NCBI RefSeq assembly: GCF_000805675.1
Contig: NZ_JSEF01000006.1
Span: forward strand, 186,001-250,000
Origin: Corynebacterium minutissimum
GTDB taxonomy: Bacteria; Actinomycetota; Actinomycetes; Mycobacteriales; Mycobacteriaceae
Reading direction: 5' to 3'
DNA length: 64,000 nucleotides
This document shows, in pieces, positions 16,768-24,837 of this stretch. Under the pieces are notes generated by a model. The model was not told the DNA's origin and searched no databases. It worked only from the letters and a program-made list of their open reading frames with translations. The position numbers and the translations under genes are program-made. Position 1 is the stretch's first letter. Each line of letters begins with the position of its first letter.

Positions 16768-17367
16768 CTAGAGAACGCGAAGAATGGAGTCCATCGCGCG
16801 CATGAGGTCGGCGCGGCAGGCGTCGGCGGCGGCATCGCGCTCGCCTTGCGCGATGAGGTGCGCTAGTTCGATGTTGGGCTGCACGTGATTATCGTGAATC
16901 TGCGGGTAGCGCTCCAGCGTAAGCAAGAAGGTCAGCCGCATGCGGGCGAGCAGGTGGGACATGGTGCGGTCCAACGTGGGTGAGCCCAAGCCCGCGACGA
17001 GCTTCTGGTGGAAGCGCTGGTTGAGGAGGGGGCGGGGAGCGTCGCTAAGCACGGCGGATTCCGTGAGACTAACGAGCTCGCCAGGGTCCGGGAACGTACC
17101 GTAGCGCGCCGCAGCAGGCTCGATGGCGGCTCGCGCGAGGTACAGGTCACGCACGAAATCCTCGTCCGGGGTCGCGATGAAGACGCCGCGGTGCGAGATG
17201 CGCTCGACGATGCGCTCCGCCGCCAACATGGCGAAGGACTCCCGCAGCGTGTTGCGGGAGCAGTCGAAGCGCTCGGACGCGCGGACCTCATTGAGCTGCT
17301 GGCCGGGCATGTACTCGCCCTCGGAGATGGCGGCGCGCAGCGCGGCGGCGACGGAATCTGCAAGCAT
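16768..17367 (-). CDS. GntR-family transcriptional regulator (FCD type)
   Basis: A 199-residue regulator. The wHTH spans about residues 1-65 (YMPGQQLNEVRASERFDCSRNTLRESFAMLAAERIVE), and the FCD effector domain follows (DLYLARAAIEPAAA, FHQKLVAGLGSP, HLIAQGERDAAADACRADL). It is the last gene of the pxp operon, 22 bases after the biotin carboxylase gene. The ATTGTTGAACAAT sites before pxpA and before the NRAMP gene are likely targets, with a pathway metabolite such as 5-oxoproline or glutamate as a possible effector. Both are inference. Confidence 0.85.
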   Translation of the reverse strand: MLADSVAAALRAAISEGEYMPGQQLNEVRASERFDCSRNTLRESFAMLAAERIVERISHRGVFIATPDEDFVRDLYLARAAIEPAAARYGTFPDPGELVSLTESAVLSDAPRPLLNQRFHQKLVAGLGSPTLDRTMSHLLARMRLTFLLTLERYPQIHDNHVQPNIELAHLIAQGERDAAADACRADLMRAMDSILRVL

Positions 17368-17389
17368 GCGACTTACAGTAGCCTGCCGG

Positions 17390-19165
17390 CTAGCTGATGG
17401 TGGCGATCACCGCGCCCGGCTCGAGTCGCGCGCCTTCCTTGGCCACGAGTGAGACCGTGCCCGCGGCCGGAGCCTTGACGGCGGATTCCATCTTCATGGC
17501 CTCGATGGTCGCGATGGCCTGGCCTTCCTCGACCTTCTCGCCCTCGGCGACGTTCCACGCCACAAGGTTGGCCTCGTACGGGCAGGTCACGTCGTTTCCT
17601 CCGGTGCTGGCGCCGGAGCCTGCGCTTGCCGACGCCCCCGCCGCCTGCACCGCCGGTGCACCCGCCGCCAAGAGGTTGGAGGGGAAGCCCACGCTGACGA
17701 TTTTGCCATCGATTTCTAGGGCTACACGCGTGCGCTTGGCATAGATGGCCTCGACGGGCGCGACGTGGCTCGTGGCCTCGGCGGACGGGCGGTAGTTGTG
17801 GTCGAGCCAGTCGGTGTAGATGCCGGCCGTGGCCTCAGGATCTCCGTGGTCCACCAGGACCTGCGAGGCCACCATGTCGCGGTGGAACGGAAGCACGGTG
17901 CGCACGCCTTCAATGTCGAACTCCTTCAACGCCTGCTTGGCGCGGCTCAATGCAATTTCGCGGGTAGGTCCCCACACCAGCAGCTTCGCGACGAGCGAAT
18001 CGTAGTAGGGCGGCACGATAGACCCGGAGCGCACGCCGGAATCAACGCGAATGCCGGGGCCCGTCGGCGGCTCGAAGCGCACGACCGTGCCCGGGCACGG
18101 CGCGAAGCCGTTGAGGATGTCTTCGGCGTTGATGCGGAACTCGAAGGCGTGGCCATGAGATTGCGGGTCTAACGCCTGCGCGTCGGAGCCGCTCACAAAG
18201 GAGAGCGGTTCGCCGGAAGCGATACGGAACTGCTCCGCAATAATGTCCACTCCGGTGACCATCTCGGTCACGGGGTGCTCCACCTGCACACGGGTATTGA
18301 CCTCGAGGAAGGAAATGGTGCCGTCCTCGGAGACGATGTACTCGACCGTGCCGGCACCGGTGTAGCCAACCTTCGCGCAGATGGCGCGAGCACCTTCGTG
18401 GATGCCGTGGCGTTGGTCGTCGGAAAGCGCGGGCGCTGGGGCTTCCTCAATGAGCTTCTGGAAGCGGCGCTGCGTGGAGCAATCGCGGGTGCCCAGAACG
18501 GCGACGTTGCCGTGGGTATCGGCCAAAATCTGAGCCTCCACGTGGCGCGGGTGGGTCAGGAACTTCTCCACGTAGCATTCTGCGCGGCCGAAGGCCTCCT
18601 TGGCCTCGCGGCCAGCGGAGTTGAAGGCGGCCTCGATGTCCTCGAGATTCTCCACCACCTTGAGGCCGCGGCCGCCACCACCGTAGGCAGCCTTAATGGC
18701 GATGGGCAGGCCGTGCTCCTCAGCGAAGGCGCGGGCTTCCTGCCAGTCATCGATGGGATCGGAGGTACCTGGGGCCAGCGGGGCACCGACCTCCTCAGCC
18801 ACGCGGCGCGCAGCAATCTTGTCACCGAGCAGCTCGATGGACTCAGGCGATGGGCCAATCCACGTCAGGCCGGCCTCGGCCACGGTGCGGGCAAAGTCGG
18901 CGTTCTCCGAAAGGAAGCCGTAGCCCGGGTGGATGGCATCGGCACCGGCGCGCACAGCGATATCGAGGAGTGCTGGGACGTTCATGTAGGTATCCGCTGC
19001 GGTGTTGCCGGGCAGTGCATAGGCTTCATCGGCCACCTGGGTATGCAGGGCGCCGGCATCGGCCTCCGAATAGATGGCGATGGAACGAATGCCCAGGTCG
19101 CGGGCAGTACGGGCGATACGGACGGCGATCTCGCCGCGGTTAGCAATAAGGACTGCAGAAATCAT
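17390..19165 (-). CDS. Biotin carboxylase / biotin carboxyl carrier fusion protein
   Basis: A 591-residue AccBC-type protein. The biotin carboxylase part has the N-domain (ISAVLIANRGEIAVRIARTARDLGIRSIAIYSE), ATP-grasp loop KAAYGGGGRGLKVV (about 155-170), EVNTRVQVEHPVTE (about 283-296) and the C-domain. A Pro/Ala/Gly-rich linker leads to the BCCP domain, with the biotinylated lysine in EAMKMES near residue 555. It is cotranscribed with pxpA and pxpBC. Similar accB/accC genes accompany pxp genes in many bacteria, but no carboxyltransferase is present here. It could also serve general carboxylases if expressed. Confidence 0.9.
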   Translation of the reverse strand: MISAVLIANRGEIAVRIARTARDLGIRSIAIYSEADAGALHTQVADEAYALPGNTAADTYMNVPALLDIAVRAGADAIHPGYGFLSENADFARTVAEAGLTWIGPSPESIELLGDKIAARRVAEEVGAPLAPGTSDPIDDWQEARAFAEEHGLPIAIKAAYGGGGRGLKVVENLEDIEAAFNSAGREAKEAFGRAECYVEKFLTHPRHVEAQILADTHGNVAVLGTRDCSTQRRFQKLIEEAPAPALSDDQRHGIHEGARAICAKVGYTGAGTVEYIVSEDGTISFLEVNTRVQVEHPVTEMVTGVDIIAEQFRIASGEPLSFVSGSDAQALDPQSHGHAFEFRINAEDILNGFAPCPGTVVRFEPPTGPGIRVDSGVRSGSIVPPYYDSLVAKLLVWGPTREIALSRAKQALKEFDIEGVRTVLPFHRDMVASQVLVDHGDPEATAGIYTDWLDHNYRPSAEATSHVAPVEAIYAKRTRVALEIDGKIVSVGFPSNLLAAGAPAVQAAGASASAGSGASTGGNDVTCPYEANLVAWNVAEGEKVEEGQAIATIEAMKMESAVKAPAAGTVSLVAKEGARLEPGAVIATIS

Positions 19166-19183
19166 GGTTAACCTTCTGGATGT

Positions 19184-20731
19184 TTAAGCGAGTTCAAAGC
19201 GGACCGTAGCCCCCGGCGGGAGCTGTGCGGCAATATCAATATCTTCTTCGAGGACAGTAGCAATGACCGGATAACCACCGGTGACGGCGTGGTCGCGGAG
19301 GAAAATGACCGGCTCGCCACTCGGCGGAACCTGGACGGAACCGGCCACCATGCCCTCCGACGGCAGTTCGCCCTCGCGGGAGCGCTCCAGGCCGCTGTCA
19401 TCTGAAGGGCCAACCAGGCGCACTCCCACGCGGTTGGACTGTGAGGTCACCGTCCACTCGGTGGACACGAAGACGTTGAGGCTATCAGGCGTGAACCAGT
19501 CATCGCGCGGTCCCAGCACGCAGCGCAAGACGCCCTGAGTTTGGCCTTGCGCACCGGAACCCACGCGCAGCGGATTGGCCAGCTGCGCATCGGTCATGGC
19601 GGTGGAGCGGGGGAGGACACCGATGACGTCGCCAAGCCGCACCGGCTGAGGTCCCAGCCCGGAGAGCATGTCCGTGGAGGCCGAACCCAGCTCCGCATCC
19701 GCCACAATGCCGCCGCGAATGGCGATGTAATTGCGCAGGCCCACCGTGGCCGGTTCCACCGTCACCGTAGACCCTGCCGTCACCAGGACCGGGCGGGCGA
19801 GGGCCACCGGCATATCGTCCAGCAGGACGCGGGACTGGGCGCCGGTGACACACATGACGGCGTCGGTCAGCGCGCGGAGGCGAATGCCGCCGATGTTCTC
19901 CAGCACCGTCGCCCCGCGCGGATTGCCCACGGCCACATTCGCCGTGGCTGCGGCGGCCTGGTCCGCTGCGCCGGACGGCGTGACACCCAGATTGCCGCGG
20001 CCCGGGCGGCCTTGGTCCTGGAACAGCGTGAGCAAGCCAGCATCAAGGACCTCCATGCGGGGCAAGCGCGCCGGGGTACGGCGACCAAAAGGCGTGGTGG
20101 ACACCACATCCGGTAGCGAGCTCACCGCGCGGTAGCGCACGCGGTCACCCGGCTGCACGAGCGCGGGTGGCTGGGCATCGGACTCCCACATGGGGGTCGT
20201 CGTGGTGCCCAGCAGCTGCCAGCCGCCAGGAGAAACGCGCGGGTACACCGCGGAGAAACCACCAGCAATGCCCACCGCGCCGGCCGGAACCGCGGTGCGC
20301 GGGGTGGCGCGGCGTTCGATGTTGAAGTTCTGCTCCGGGTCCGCCGGAGTGCAATAGGTAAAGCCGGGAGCGAAGCCGCCGAAAGCCGCGAGCCACTCCG
20401 TCGACGTGTGCCAATCAATCAGACCCTCACGAGACATGCCCATCAATTCGGCGGCCTCATCAAGATCGTCGCCGTCATACAGCACATCAATCTCCACCAA
20501 GCGAGGATCCTCGCCCGTATGCGCGGTGGGTCGGAAATCCTGCAACCTCTCGGCGGCCGCTGCAGCAGAATTCGGGGTGGCAAACGTCAATAGCAGTGTG
20601 GTTGCTGCCGCGATGGCGTCGACCTGGTCCTTGAGCGGATGAGCGTCGAGAGCCGCATGCCACGCCATAACCTGGGACAAATCCTCCAGCTCAATGAGTA
20701 GCGCGCGGGTTCCCACAGGGTGGATATGCAT
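19184..20731 (-). CDS. pxpBC: 5-oxoprolinase subunits B and C, fused (KipI-KipA)
   Basis: A 515-residue fusion. Residues 1-205 are PxpB/KipI (MHIHPVGTRALLIELEDLSQV, GFAPGFTYC, RRATPRTAVPAGAVGIAGGF). Residues about 225-515 are PxpC/KipA (MEVLDAGLLTLFQDQGRPG, GVTPSGAADQAAAATAN, and a C-terminal TSQSNRVGVRL and VTGGYPVIATV). With PxpA it should hydrolyse 5-oxo-L-proline to L-glutamate using ATP. Its ATG overlaps the pxpA stop (TAATG), so translation is coupled. Bacillus has the two subunits as separate genes. Confidence 0.9.
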   Translation of the reverse strand: MHIHPVGTRALLIELEDLSQVMAWHAALDAHPLKDQVDAIAAATTLLLTFATPNSAAAAAERLQDFRPTAHTGEDPRLVEIDVLYDGDDLDEAAELMGMSREGLIDWHTSTEWLAAFGGFAPGFTYCTPADPEQNFNIERRATPRTAVPAGAVGIAGGFSAVYPRVSPGGWQLLGTTTTPMWESDAQPPALVQPGDRVRYRAVSSLPDVVSTTPFGRRTPARLPRMEVLDAGLLTLFQDQGRPGRGNLGVTPSGAADQAAAATANVAVGNPRGATVLENIGGIRLRALTDAVMCVTGAQSRVLLDDMPVALARPVLVTAGSTVTVEPATVGLRNYIAIRGGIVADAELGSASTDMLSGLGPQPVRLGDVIGVLPRSTAMTDAQLANPLRVGSGAQGQTQGVLRCVLGPRDDWFTPDSLNVFVSTEWTVTSQSNRVGVRLVGPSDDSGLERSREGELPSEGMVAGSVQVPPSGEPVIFLRDHAVTGGYPVIATVLEEDIDIAAQLPPGATVRFELA

Positions 20732-21492
20732 TAGACAACGCTCCGAATCTCAATGCCGCGCGCTTTCAGTTCATCCACCACGCCGCGCAGAAGTGCTACC
20801 GCACCGGGTGAATCTCCATGCGTGCACACCGACTGCGCATCCACATTGAGCACGGTGCCGTCGATGGCCGTGACGGATCCGGTTTCGGCAACGTCGAGCA
20901 CGCGCTTGACGACGTCCCCCTCATCACCCATCACCGCATTCGCCTCTCGCCGCGAGACGAGCGTGCCATCGGGGTTGTAATTGCGGTCCGCGAAGGCCTC
21001 GCGGATGACGGTGAGTCCCTTCTTCTCTGCGATATCGACAGCCACGCCGCCCGGCAGGAGCATGACCGGCAGATCGCCGAAGGCCTTAATGCCGTCGATG
21101 ACCGCATGTGCTTGGGCTTCGTGGTGAACGATGGCGTTGTACATCGCGCCATGTGGCTTAACGTAGGCGACCTTCGTGCCATTGGCCTGGGCCAAAGCCT
21201 GCAGGGCGCCGATTTGGTAGGTGACCTCATCTGCCAGCTCAGCCGGGTTGTAATCAATGAAACGACGGCCGAAAGCAGCCGGGTCGTTGTAGCCCACGTG
21301 CGCGCCAACCGTCACACCCGCCTCAGCGGCTGCTTTCAGCGTTCCTGCGATGGAGTGCGGGTCACCCGCGTGGAAACCAGTGGCCACGTTGGCGGAAGAG
21401 ACTAGCTGGAGCATGGCCGCATCGTCGGCGACGGGGTTGCCCGCGGTGGTCTCGCCGAGGTCGGCGTTGAGGTCTATGTGCAGCGCGCTCAT
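20731..21492 (-). CDS. pxpA: 5-oxoprolinase subunit A (LamB/YcsF family)
   Basis: A 253-residue LamB/YcsF protein: LHIDLNADLGETTAGNP at the N-terminus, SSANVATGFHAGDP (about 32-45), TVGAHVGYNDPAAFGRR (about 60-76), VKPHGAMYN (about 109-117) and VCTHGDSPGAV (about 220-230). It is the ATP-dependent ring-opening partner of PxpBC. It is the first gene of the four-gene minus-strand operon pxpA-pxpBC-biotin carboxylase-gntR, with the palindrome ATTGTTGAACAAT 20 bases upstream. Confidence 0.92.
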   Translation of the reverse strand: MSALHIDLNADLGETTAGNPVADDAAMLQLVSSANVATGFHAGDPHSIAGTLKAAAEAGVTVGAHVGYNDPAAFGRRFIDYNPAELADEVTYQIGALQALAQANGTKVAYVKPHGAMYNAIVHHEAQAHAVIDGIKAFGDLPVMLLPGGVAVDIAEKKGLTVIREAFADRNYNPDGTLVSRREANAVMGDEGDVVKRVLDVAETGSVTAIDGTVLNVDAQSVCTHGDSPGAVALLRGVVDELKARGIEIRSVV

Positions 21493-21511
21493 GGTTCTCC
21501 CTAAATCCCAA

Positions 21512-21524
21512 ATTGTTGAACAAT
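21512..21524. promoter_or_regulatory. Operator-like palindrome before pxpA
   Basis: ATTGTTGAACAAT is symmetric around its central base and lies 20 bases upstream of the pxpA start. It recurs at 8964-8976 before the NRAMP-DUF1445 genes 12.5 kb away, pointing to a shared regulator, probably the GntR protein encoded in this operon. Confidence 0.55.
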
Positions 21525-21861
21525 CTTCGGGTGTTTAGTGTAGCCCGCGTCACGTGAGTTTGTGAAGTGTGTCCCTCATTTGCGTGGGTGCGGGGGAGTG
21601 ACCTGCGCCGTCCGGACTGCTTGGTGGTCTGCCGGTGGTTCCGCCCCATGGTCTCGCTCTTGCTTCGCCGGAACTCCGCACACGGTCTCGCCCCAGCTTC
21701 GCAGGTGGTTCTAGTCAAAAGGCATTACTCATCGGGTTTGTTTGGGGTCAAACAAACCTTCTACAGCAATACGCATGGTTCGTCTGCCCCCAAGGAAACC
21801 GTATGACCCGAACCGTGTGACTACAACCACATGCTTTCCATCTTCGCAATACCGAGATGAA
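21525..21861. other. Intergenic region, no convincing gene
   Basis: Short open frames occur, but none has a ribosome site or a recognisable product. One perfect inverted repeat (GTTTGTTTG, loop GGGT, CAAACAAAC) lies at 21736-21757 without a T-run; it could be an operator. Confidence 0.5.
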
Positions 21862-21899
21862 AAGAAAGCCCGCTCCCCGTGACAATGCGGGAGCGGGCA
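21862..21899 (-). terminator. Terminator of the secreted-protein gene ending at 21922
   Basis: A 10-bp stem (GCCCGCTCCC with GGGAGCGGGC, loop of 11) is followed on the minus strand by a TTTCTTTT tract. It lies 23 bases past the stop of the minus-strand gene. Confidence 0.75.
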
Positions 21900-21921
21900 T
21901 GGACGTGTTAGCTGCTACTGC

Positions 21922-22494
21922 CTAGAAAGGAAGCTTGATGCCGAGTGCACGTGCGGCGTTCGGGACGATGGCAGCCAGTGCGCCAAGAACGCCAATGACG
22001 ATGGCGGCAATGCCCAGGCCGGACGGCTTGCCGTCCTCGGAGGACAGTGCGCCCTCAATGGAGCTCTTCTTATCCTTGTTGCCATCCTTGTCTTCAGACG
22101 GCTTCTCGTCCTTGTCTTTGTCGTCGTCCTCGACAGGCGCTGGGTCCTGGCGCTCGCCCTCGACGATGTCGTAGTCGACCTTCTTCGGGCCATCCTGGGA
22201 TGCGCCCCAATCGCCGAGATCGATGGGTGCAGAGTCGCAGACGTTGGCATCTTCCTTGGCTATCTGGAAGATTTCAGCGCGGTTCAGCTTGAGGTTCTCA
22301 TCGTCAGTCGCTGTCCAGATGAACTCGTTGTATTTCTGGAAGGTGCGCTCCTTGCCGTCGACGTTGAGGGTGAACTCCGACTTAGGGGAGCCGCAAGAGG
22401 TGGCGGCCTCCTCGGCCGAAGCAACGGTAGTGCCGGCAAGTGCGAGAGAGCCGGTCAAGGTAGCGGCAAGCAGACCGCGGGAGAAGTTATTCAT
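21922..22494 (-). CDS. Secreted protein of the IKLPF-tail family, paralog A
   Basis: A 190-residue protein with a Sec signal peptide (MNNFSRGLLAATLTGSLALA, cleavage after VASA near residue 27). The mature N-domain reads CGSPKSEFTLNVDGKERTF, then a LNRAEIFQIAKED segment and a second Cys (VCDSAPIDLGDWG), so a disulfide is likely. A charged Asp/Lys/Glu linker (about 105-145) follows. The C-terminus is SSEDGKPSGLGIAAIVIGVL, a hydrophobic span and the end ARALGIKLPF. The linker and hydrophobic tail suggest an envelope-anchored protein. It is preceded by GGAGAC and the palindrome at 22565. Function unknown; close paralogs lie at 22755, 23795 and 26500. Confidence 0.8.
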   Translation of the reverse strand: MNNFSRGLLAATLTGSLALAGTTVASAEEAATSCGSPKSEFTLNVDGKERTFQKYNEFIWTATDDENLKLNRAEIFQIAKEDANVCDSAPIDLGDWGASQDGPKKVDYDIVEGERQDPAPVEDDDKDKDEKPSEDKDGNKDKKSSIEGALSSEDGKPSGLGIAAIVIGVLGALAAIVPNAARALGIKLPF

Positions 22495-22564
22495 TGTGTC
22501 TCCAGGGAAGAAGAATTGGAAAGTGAAAAATTGTGAATGGTAAGGAGTGTGAAACCATTCGTTT

Positions 22565-22578
22565 AACCGGTATCGGTT
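22565..22578. promoter_or_regulatory. Palindromic site before paralog A
   Basis: AACCGGTATCGGTT lies about 70 bases upstream of the start at 22494. It matches the perfect palindrome AACCGATATCGGTT before paralog B in 13 of 14 bases, and the bases around both (ACCATTC ... GGAGTGTA) are also conserved, suggesting common regulation. Confidence 0.5.
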
Positions 22579-22673
22579 GAAGAGGAGTGTACTGAGCGGG
22601 AGGCTGGCTGTCTTGAGAATTGGTACTTTTTCTTTTCACCTTTCTAGGCGTGCGGCTTTTTGGCGTTTGAAAA

Positions 22674-22712
22674 TCAAAAAAGTACCTCCATCGTGGTCTC
22701 GATGGAGGTACT
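22674..22712 (-). terminator. Terminator of paralog B gene
   Basis: A 12-bp stem (GTACCTCCATCG with CGATGGAGGTAC) is followed on the minus strand by a T-run (22674-22680). It lies about 43 bases past the stop at 22755. Confidence 0.75.
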
Positions 22713-22754
22713 TGCACTTCATGCCGCAGGTGACGGCATTACTAAAGCTGCCAG

Positions 22755-23558
22755 CTAGAACGGAAGCTTGATGCCGAGTGCGCGTGCAGCGTGCGGGGCG
22801 GCCGCAGCCAGTGCGCCAAGAACACTAATGACGATGGCGGCAATGCCCAGGCCGGATGGCTTGCCGTCCTCGGAGGACAGTGCGTCTTCAAGGGAACTCT
22901 TCTTGCCCTTGTTCTCGTCGTCCTTGTCGTCCTCGGAATCGGCATCATCGTTATTGCCGTCCTCGGAATCGACGTCATCTTCGTTGCTTTCGTCGTCGGA
23001 GTCAGCGTCATCGCCGTCGGTCTCGTCGTCGGAGTCGGCGTCGTCGCCTTCGGTCTCGTCATCCTCGGAACCAGCATCGTCGCCTTCCTCGTCATCGTCG
23101 GAACCAGCGTCATTGCCGTCCTCGTCGGAGTCAGCGTCGTCACCGTCGGTCTCGTCGTCGGAACCGGCATCATCGCCGTCGGTCTCGTCGTCGGAGTCAG
23201 CGTCGTCGCCGTTGTCCTCGGAATCGGTGTCGTCGTCCTCGCGTTCGTCACTTTCGGAACCGCTGTCGTTGTCACCGCTTCCCCAATCGCCGAGGTCGAT
23301 GGGATCAGAGGAGCATACATCTTCCCCTTCGTTCGCCAACTGGAAGATGTCGGCGCGGTTCAACGTAACGTCGTCATCGTCGGTGGCCTGCCACAGGAAT
23401 TCGGAGACCTTCTTGAAAGTGTGCTCCTTGCCATCAACGGTGGCGGTGAACTCATCAGACGGGGAGCCGCAATCATTGGCGGAAGCGACGGTGGTGCCGG
23501 CAAGTGCGAGGGAACCAGTCAAAGTAGCGGCAAGCAGGCCGCGAGAGAAGTTAGACAT
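22755..23558 (-). CDS. Secreted Asp/Ser-rich protein of the IKLPF-tail family, paralog B
   Basis: A 267-residue protein. I chose ATG 23558 because it begins the signal peptide MSNFSRGLLAATLTGSLALA; the frame is open 59 codons further up without a signal there. The mature N-domain (CGSPSDEFTATVDGKEHTFK, LNRADIFQLANEG, VCSSDPIDLGDWG) is nearly the same as paralog A. Residues about 110-215 are a long acidic repeat of D-D-A-D/G-S-D/E and ETDGDDA units, likely calcium-binding or a wall-spanning stalk. The tail SSEDGKPSGLGIAAIVISVL ... ARALGIKLPF is again conserved. Repeat number may vary between strains. Function unknown. Confidence 0.8.
   Translation of the reverse strand: MSNFSRGLLAATLTGSLALAGTTVASANDCGSPSDEFTATVDGKEHTFKKVSEFLWQATDDDDVTLNRADIFQLANEGEDVCSSDPIDLGDWGSGDNDSGSESDEREDDDTDSEDNGDDADSDDETDGDDAGSDDETDGDDADSDEDGNDAGSDDDEEGDDAGSEDDETEGDDADSDDETDGDDADSDDESNEDDVDSEDGNNDDADSEDDKDDENKGKKSSLEDALSSEDGKPSGLGIAAIVISVLGALAAAAPHAARALGIKLPF
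22900..23250 (-). repeat. Degenerate GAC/TCG-rich repeat encoding the acidic stalk
   Basis: About 350 bases inside paralog B are built from short units such as GTCGGTCTCGTCGTCGGA (plus-strand reading), encoding TDG-D-D-A-(G/D)-SDDE units. The repeat creates long Ser-rich open frames on the plus strand that are artefacts of composition. Confidence 0.7.
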
Positions 23559-23610
23559 GAAAAACTCCGGGAATAGGTAGTAGGTGAAAAGTGGAATGAA
23601 CCATTCCGCT

Positions 23611-23624
23611 AACCGATATCGGTT
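23611..23624. promoter_or_regulatory. Palindromic site before paralog B
   Basis: AACCGATATCGGTT is a perfect 14-bp palindrome about 53 bases upstream of ATG 23558, matching the site before paralog A at 22565-22578. Confidence 0.5.
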
Positions 23625-23715
23625 GGGTTCGGAGTGTAACCCAGATCCCACGCGTGCGACTGGTGTTAGATGGAAAACCTGCGATTTTCGGGAGTACTCC
23701 CCATGAACACACAAA

Positions 23716-23751
23716 GGCACCCCCAATCCACGCAAAGGTGGTGGGGGTGCC
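23716..23751 (-). terminator. Terminator of paralog C gene
   Basis: GGCACCCCCA pairs imperfectly with TGGGGGTGCC around a loop of about 16 bases, some 45 bases past the minus-strand stop at 23795. A short T-rich tract follows. Confidence 0.55.
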
Positions 23752-23794
23752 TGCGCGCTTATCGATGTCCCTTAGGACGTTCCAGCCCCAGTAA

Positions 23795-24430
23795 TTAGAA
23801 CGGAAGCTTGATGTTCAGAGCTTGAGCAGCGGCCGGAACGGCAGCAGCAATTGCGCCTAGGACACCGATGACGATGCCCGCGATGCCCAGCTTGGTCGGC
23901 TTGCCGTCCTCGGAGGACAGCTTGGACTTAAAGTCGTCGAAGGAGCTCTTCTCCTTGTTGTCATCGCCTTCGCCCGGCTTTTCGTCCTTGCCTGGCTTCT
24001 CGTCCTGGCCCGGCTTCTCGTCCTGGCCCGGCTTCTTGTTGTCGCCTTCGCCTGGCTTGTTCTCGTCGCCCGGCTTGCTGTTGTCGCCTTCGCCCGGCTT
24101 GTTCTCGTCGGCCGGCTTCTCGTCCTTGCCTGGCTTGTTCTCGTCGCCCGGCTTGCTGTTGTCGCCTTCGCCTGGCTTGTTCTCGTTGTTACCCTCGCCA
24201 GGGGCACTGATAGGGACAATCGGGTCCTCGCCGTTCTCGCCCTCGGCCTCGCCGGCCTCTTCGGTACCGTTCTCGCCCTCGGTGTCGTTCTCGCCGGCCG
24301 TCATTACGGCGTCAACGAGGTCGTTGCCATTGAGCTCGGTGTTCTCCTCGGCGGAGGCAGCTGCAACGCCGGCCATGGTCAGGGAGCTGGCCAGAGCGGC
24401 AGCGGTGAGGTTGCGGGAAATGCGCTTCAT
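23795..24430 (-). CDS. Secreted PGEGDN/KPG-repeat protein of the IKLPF-tail family, paralog C
   Basis: A 211-residue protein; ATG 24430 begins the signal peptide MKRISRNLTAAALASSLTMA with AGGAGAAG upstream. It lacks the Cys-containing N-domain of paralogs A, B and D. Residues about 85-160 are tandem repeats of the kind KPGEGDNSKPGDENKPG and PGQDEK, an extended Pro/Gly stalk. The C-terminal SSEDGKPTKLGIAGIVIGVL ... AQALNIKLPF is conserved. It could be a minimal stalk or scaffold version of the family. Divergent from the peptide-binding lipoprotein gene at 24838. Function unknown. Confidence 0.8.
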   Translation of the reverse strand: MKRISRNLTAAALASSLTMAGVAAASAEENTELNGNDLVDAVMTAGENDTEGENGTEEAGEAEGENGEDPIVPISAPGEGNNENKPGEGDNSKPGDENKPGKDEKPADENKPGEGDNSKPGDENKPGEGDNKKPGQDEKPGQDEKPGKDEKPGEGDDNKEKSSFDDFKSKLSSEDGKPTKLGIAGIVIGVLGAIAAAVPAAAQALNIKLPF

Positions 24431-24837
24431 ATTTCTTCTCCTAGGGAATTCGGGGACGTTGTATGAAAATCCGATGCCGACGTCAGTGGGCGTAACCGCG
24501 TACTGAAATCGACTTCCCACATGCTAACGAAGGACGGCAAAGGATTGGCCAACCTGTGAAGGGTTATATGGGTATTCCACGACAGCTGCCAAGGGCTTAT
24601 CAGTGCACGATAATGTTCGCCGGCGTGGTTTTGGTGCTACGAAAAAGCGAAAAGGTCTGCAAGGTGGTGGTGCAGTTGGGGAGAAGGCGTGGGGAAGCCG
24701 CCGAGGGGGTTGACAGGCTTTATGTAGGAAATGTGCGAATGGTTTCGGCGTCGGAAGTGTGATTAATAAGTGAAGTGCCACATATTGGGATGTTGTTATG
24801 AGACAATTCACACACCTGCTACTTTTAAGGAGAACTC
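24431..24837. other. Divergent intergenic region, no gene seen
   Basis: About 400 bases between the paralog C gene and the lipoprotein gene must carry both promoters. A TTGACA at 24710 is the only clear promoter-like hexamer, without a good -10 at standard spacing. No RNA gene or protein-coding pattern is seen. Confidence 0.4.

Noticed and set aside
21567-21806. 79-codon open frame in the gap after pxpA
   Set aside because: No ribosome site, no family resemblance and atypical composition.
22768-23580. Ser-rich plus-strand open frames opposite the acidic repeat protein
   Set aside because: They are the complement of the GAC-rich repeat; the minus-strand frame has a signal peptide, paralogs and a terminator.
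24000-24190. Repeats that could suggest a CRISPR array
   Set aside because: They are in-frame codon repeats for KPGEGDN/KPGDEN units with no unique spacers.
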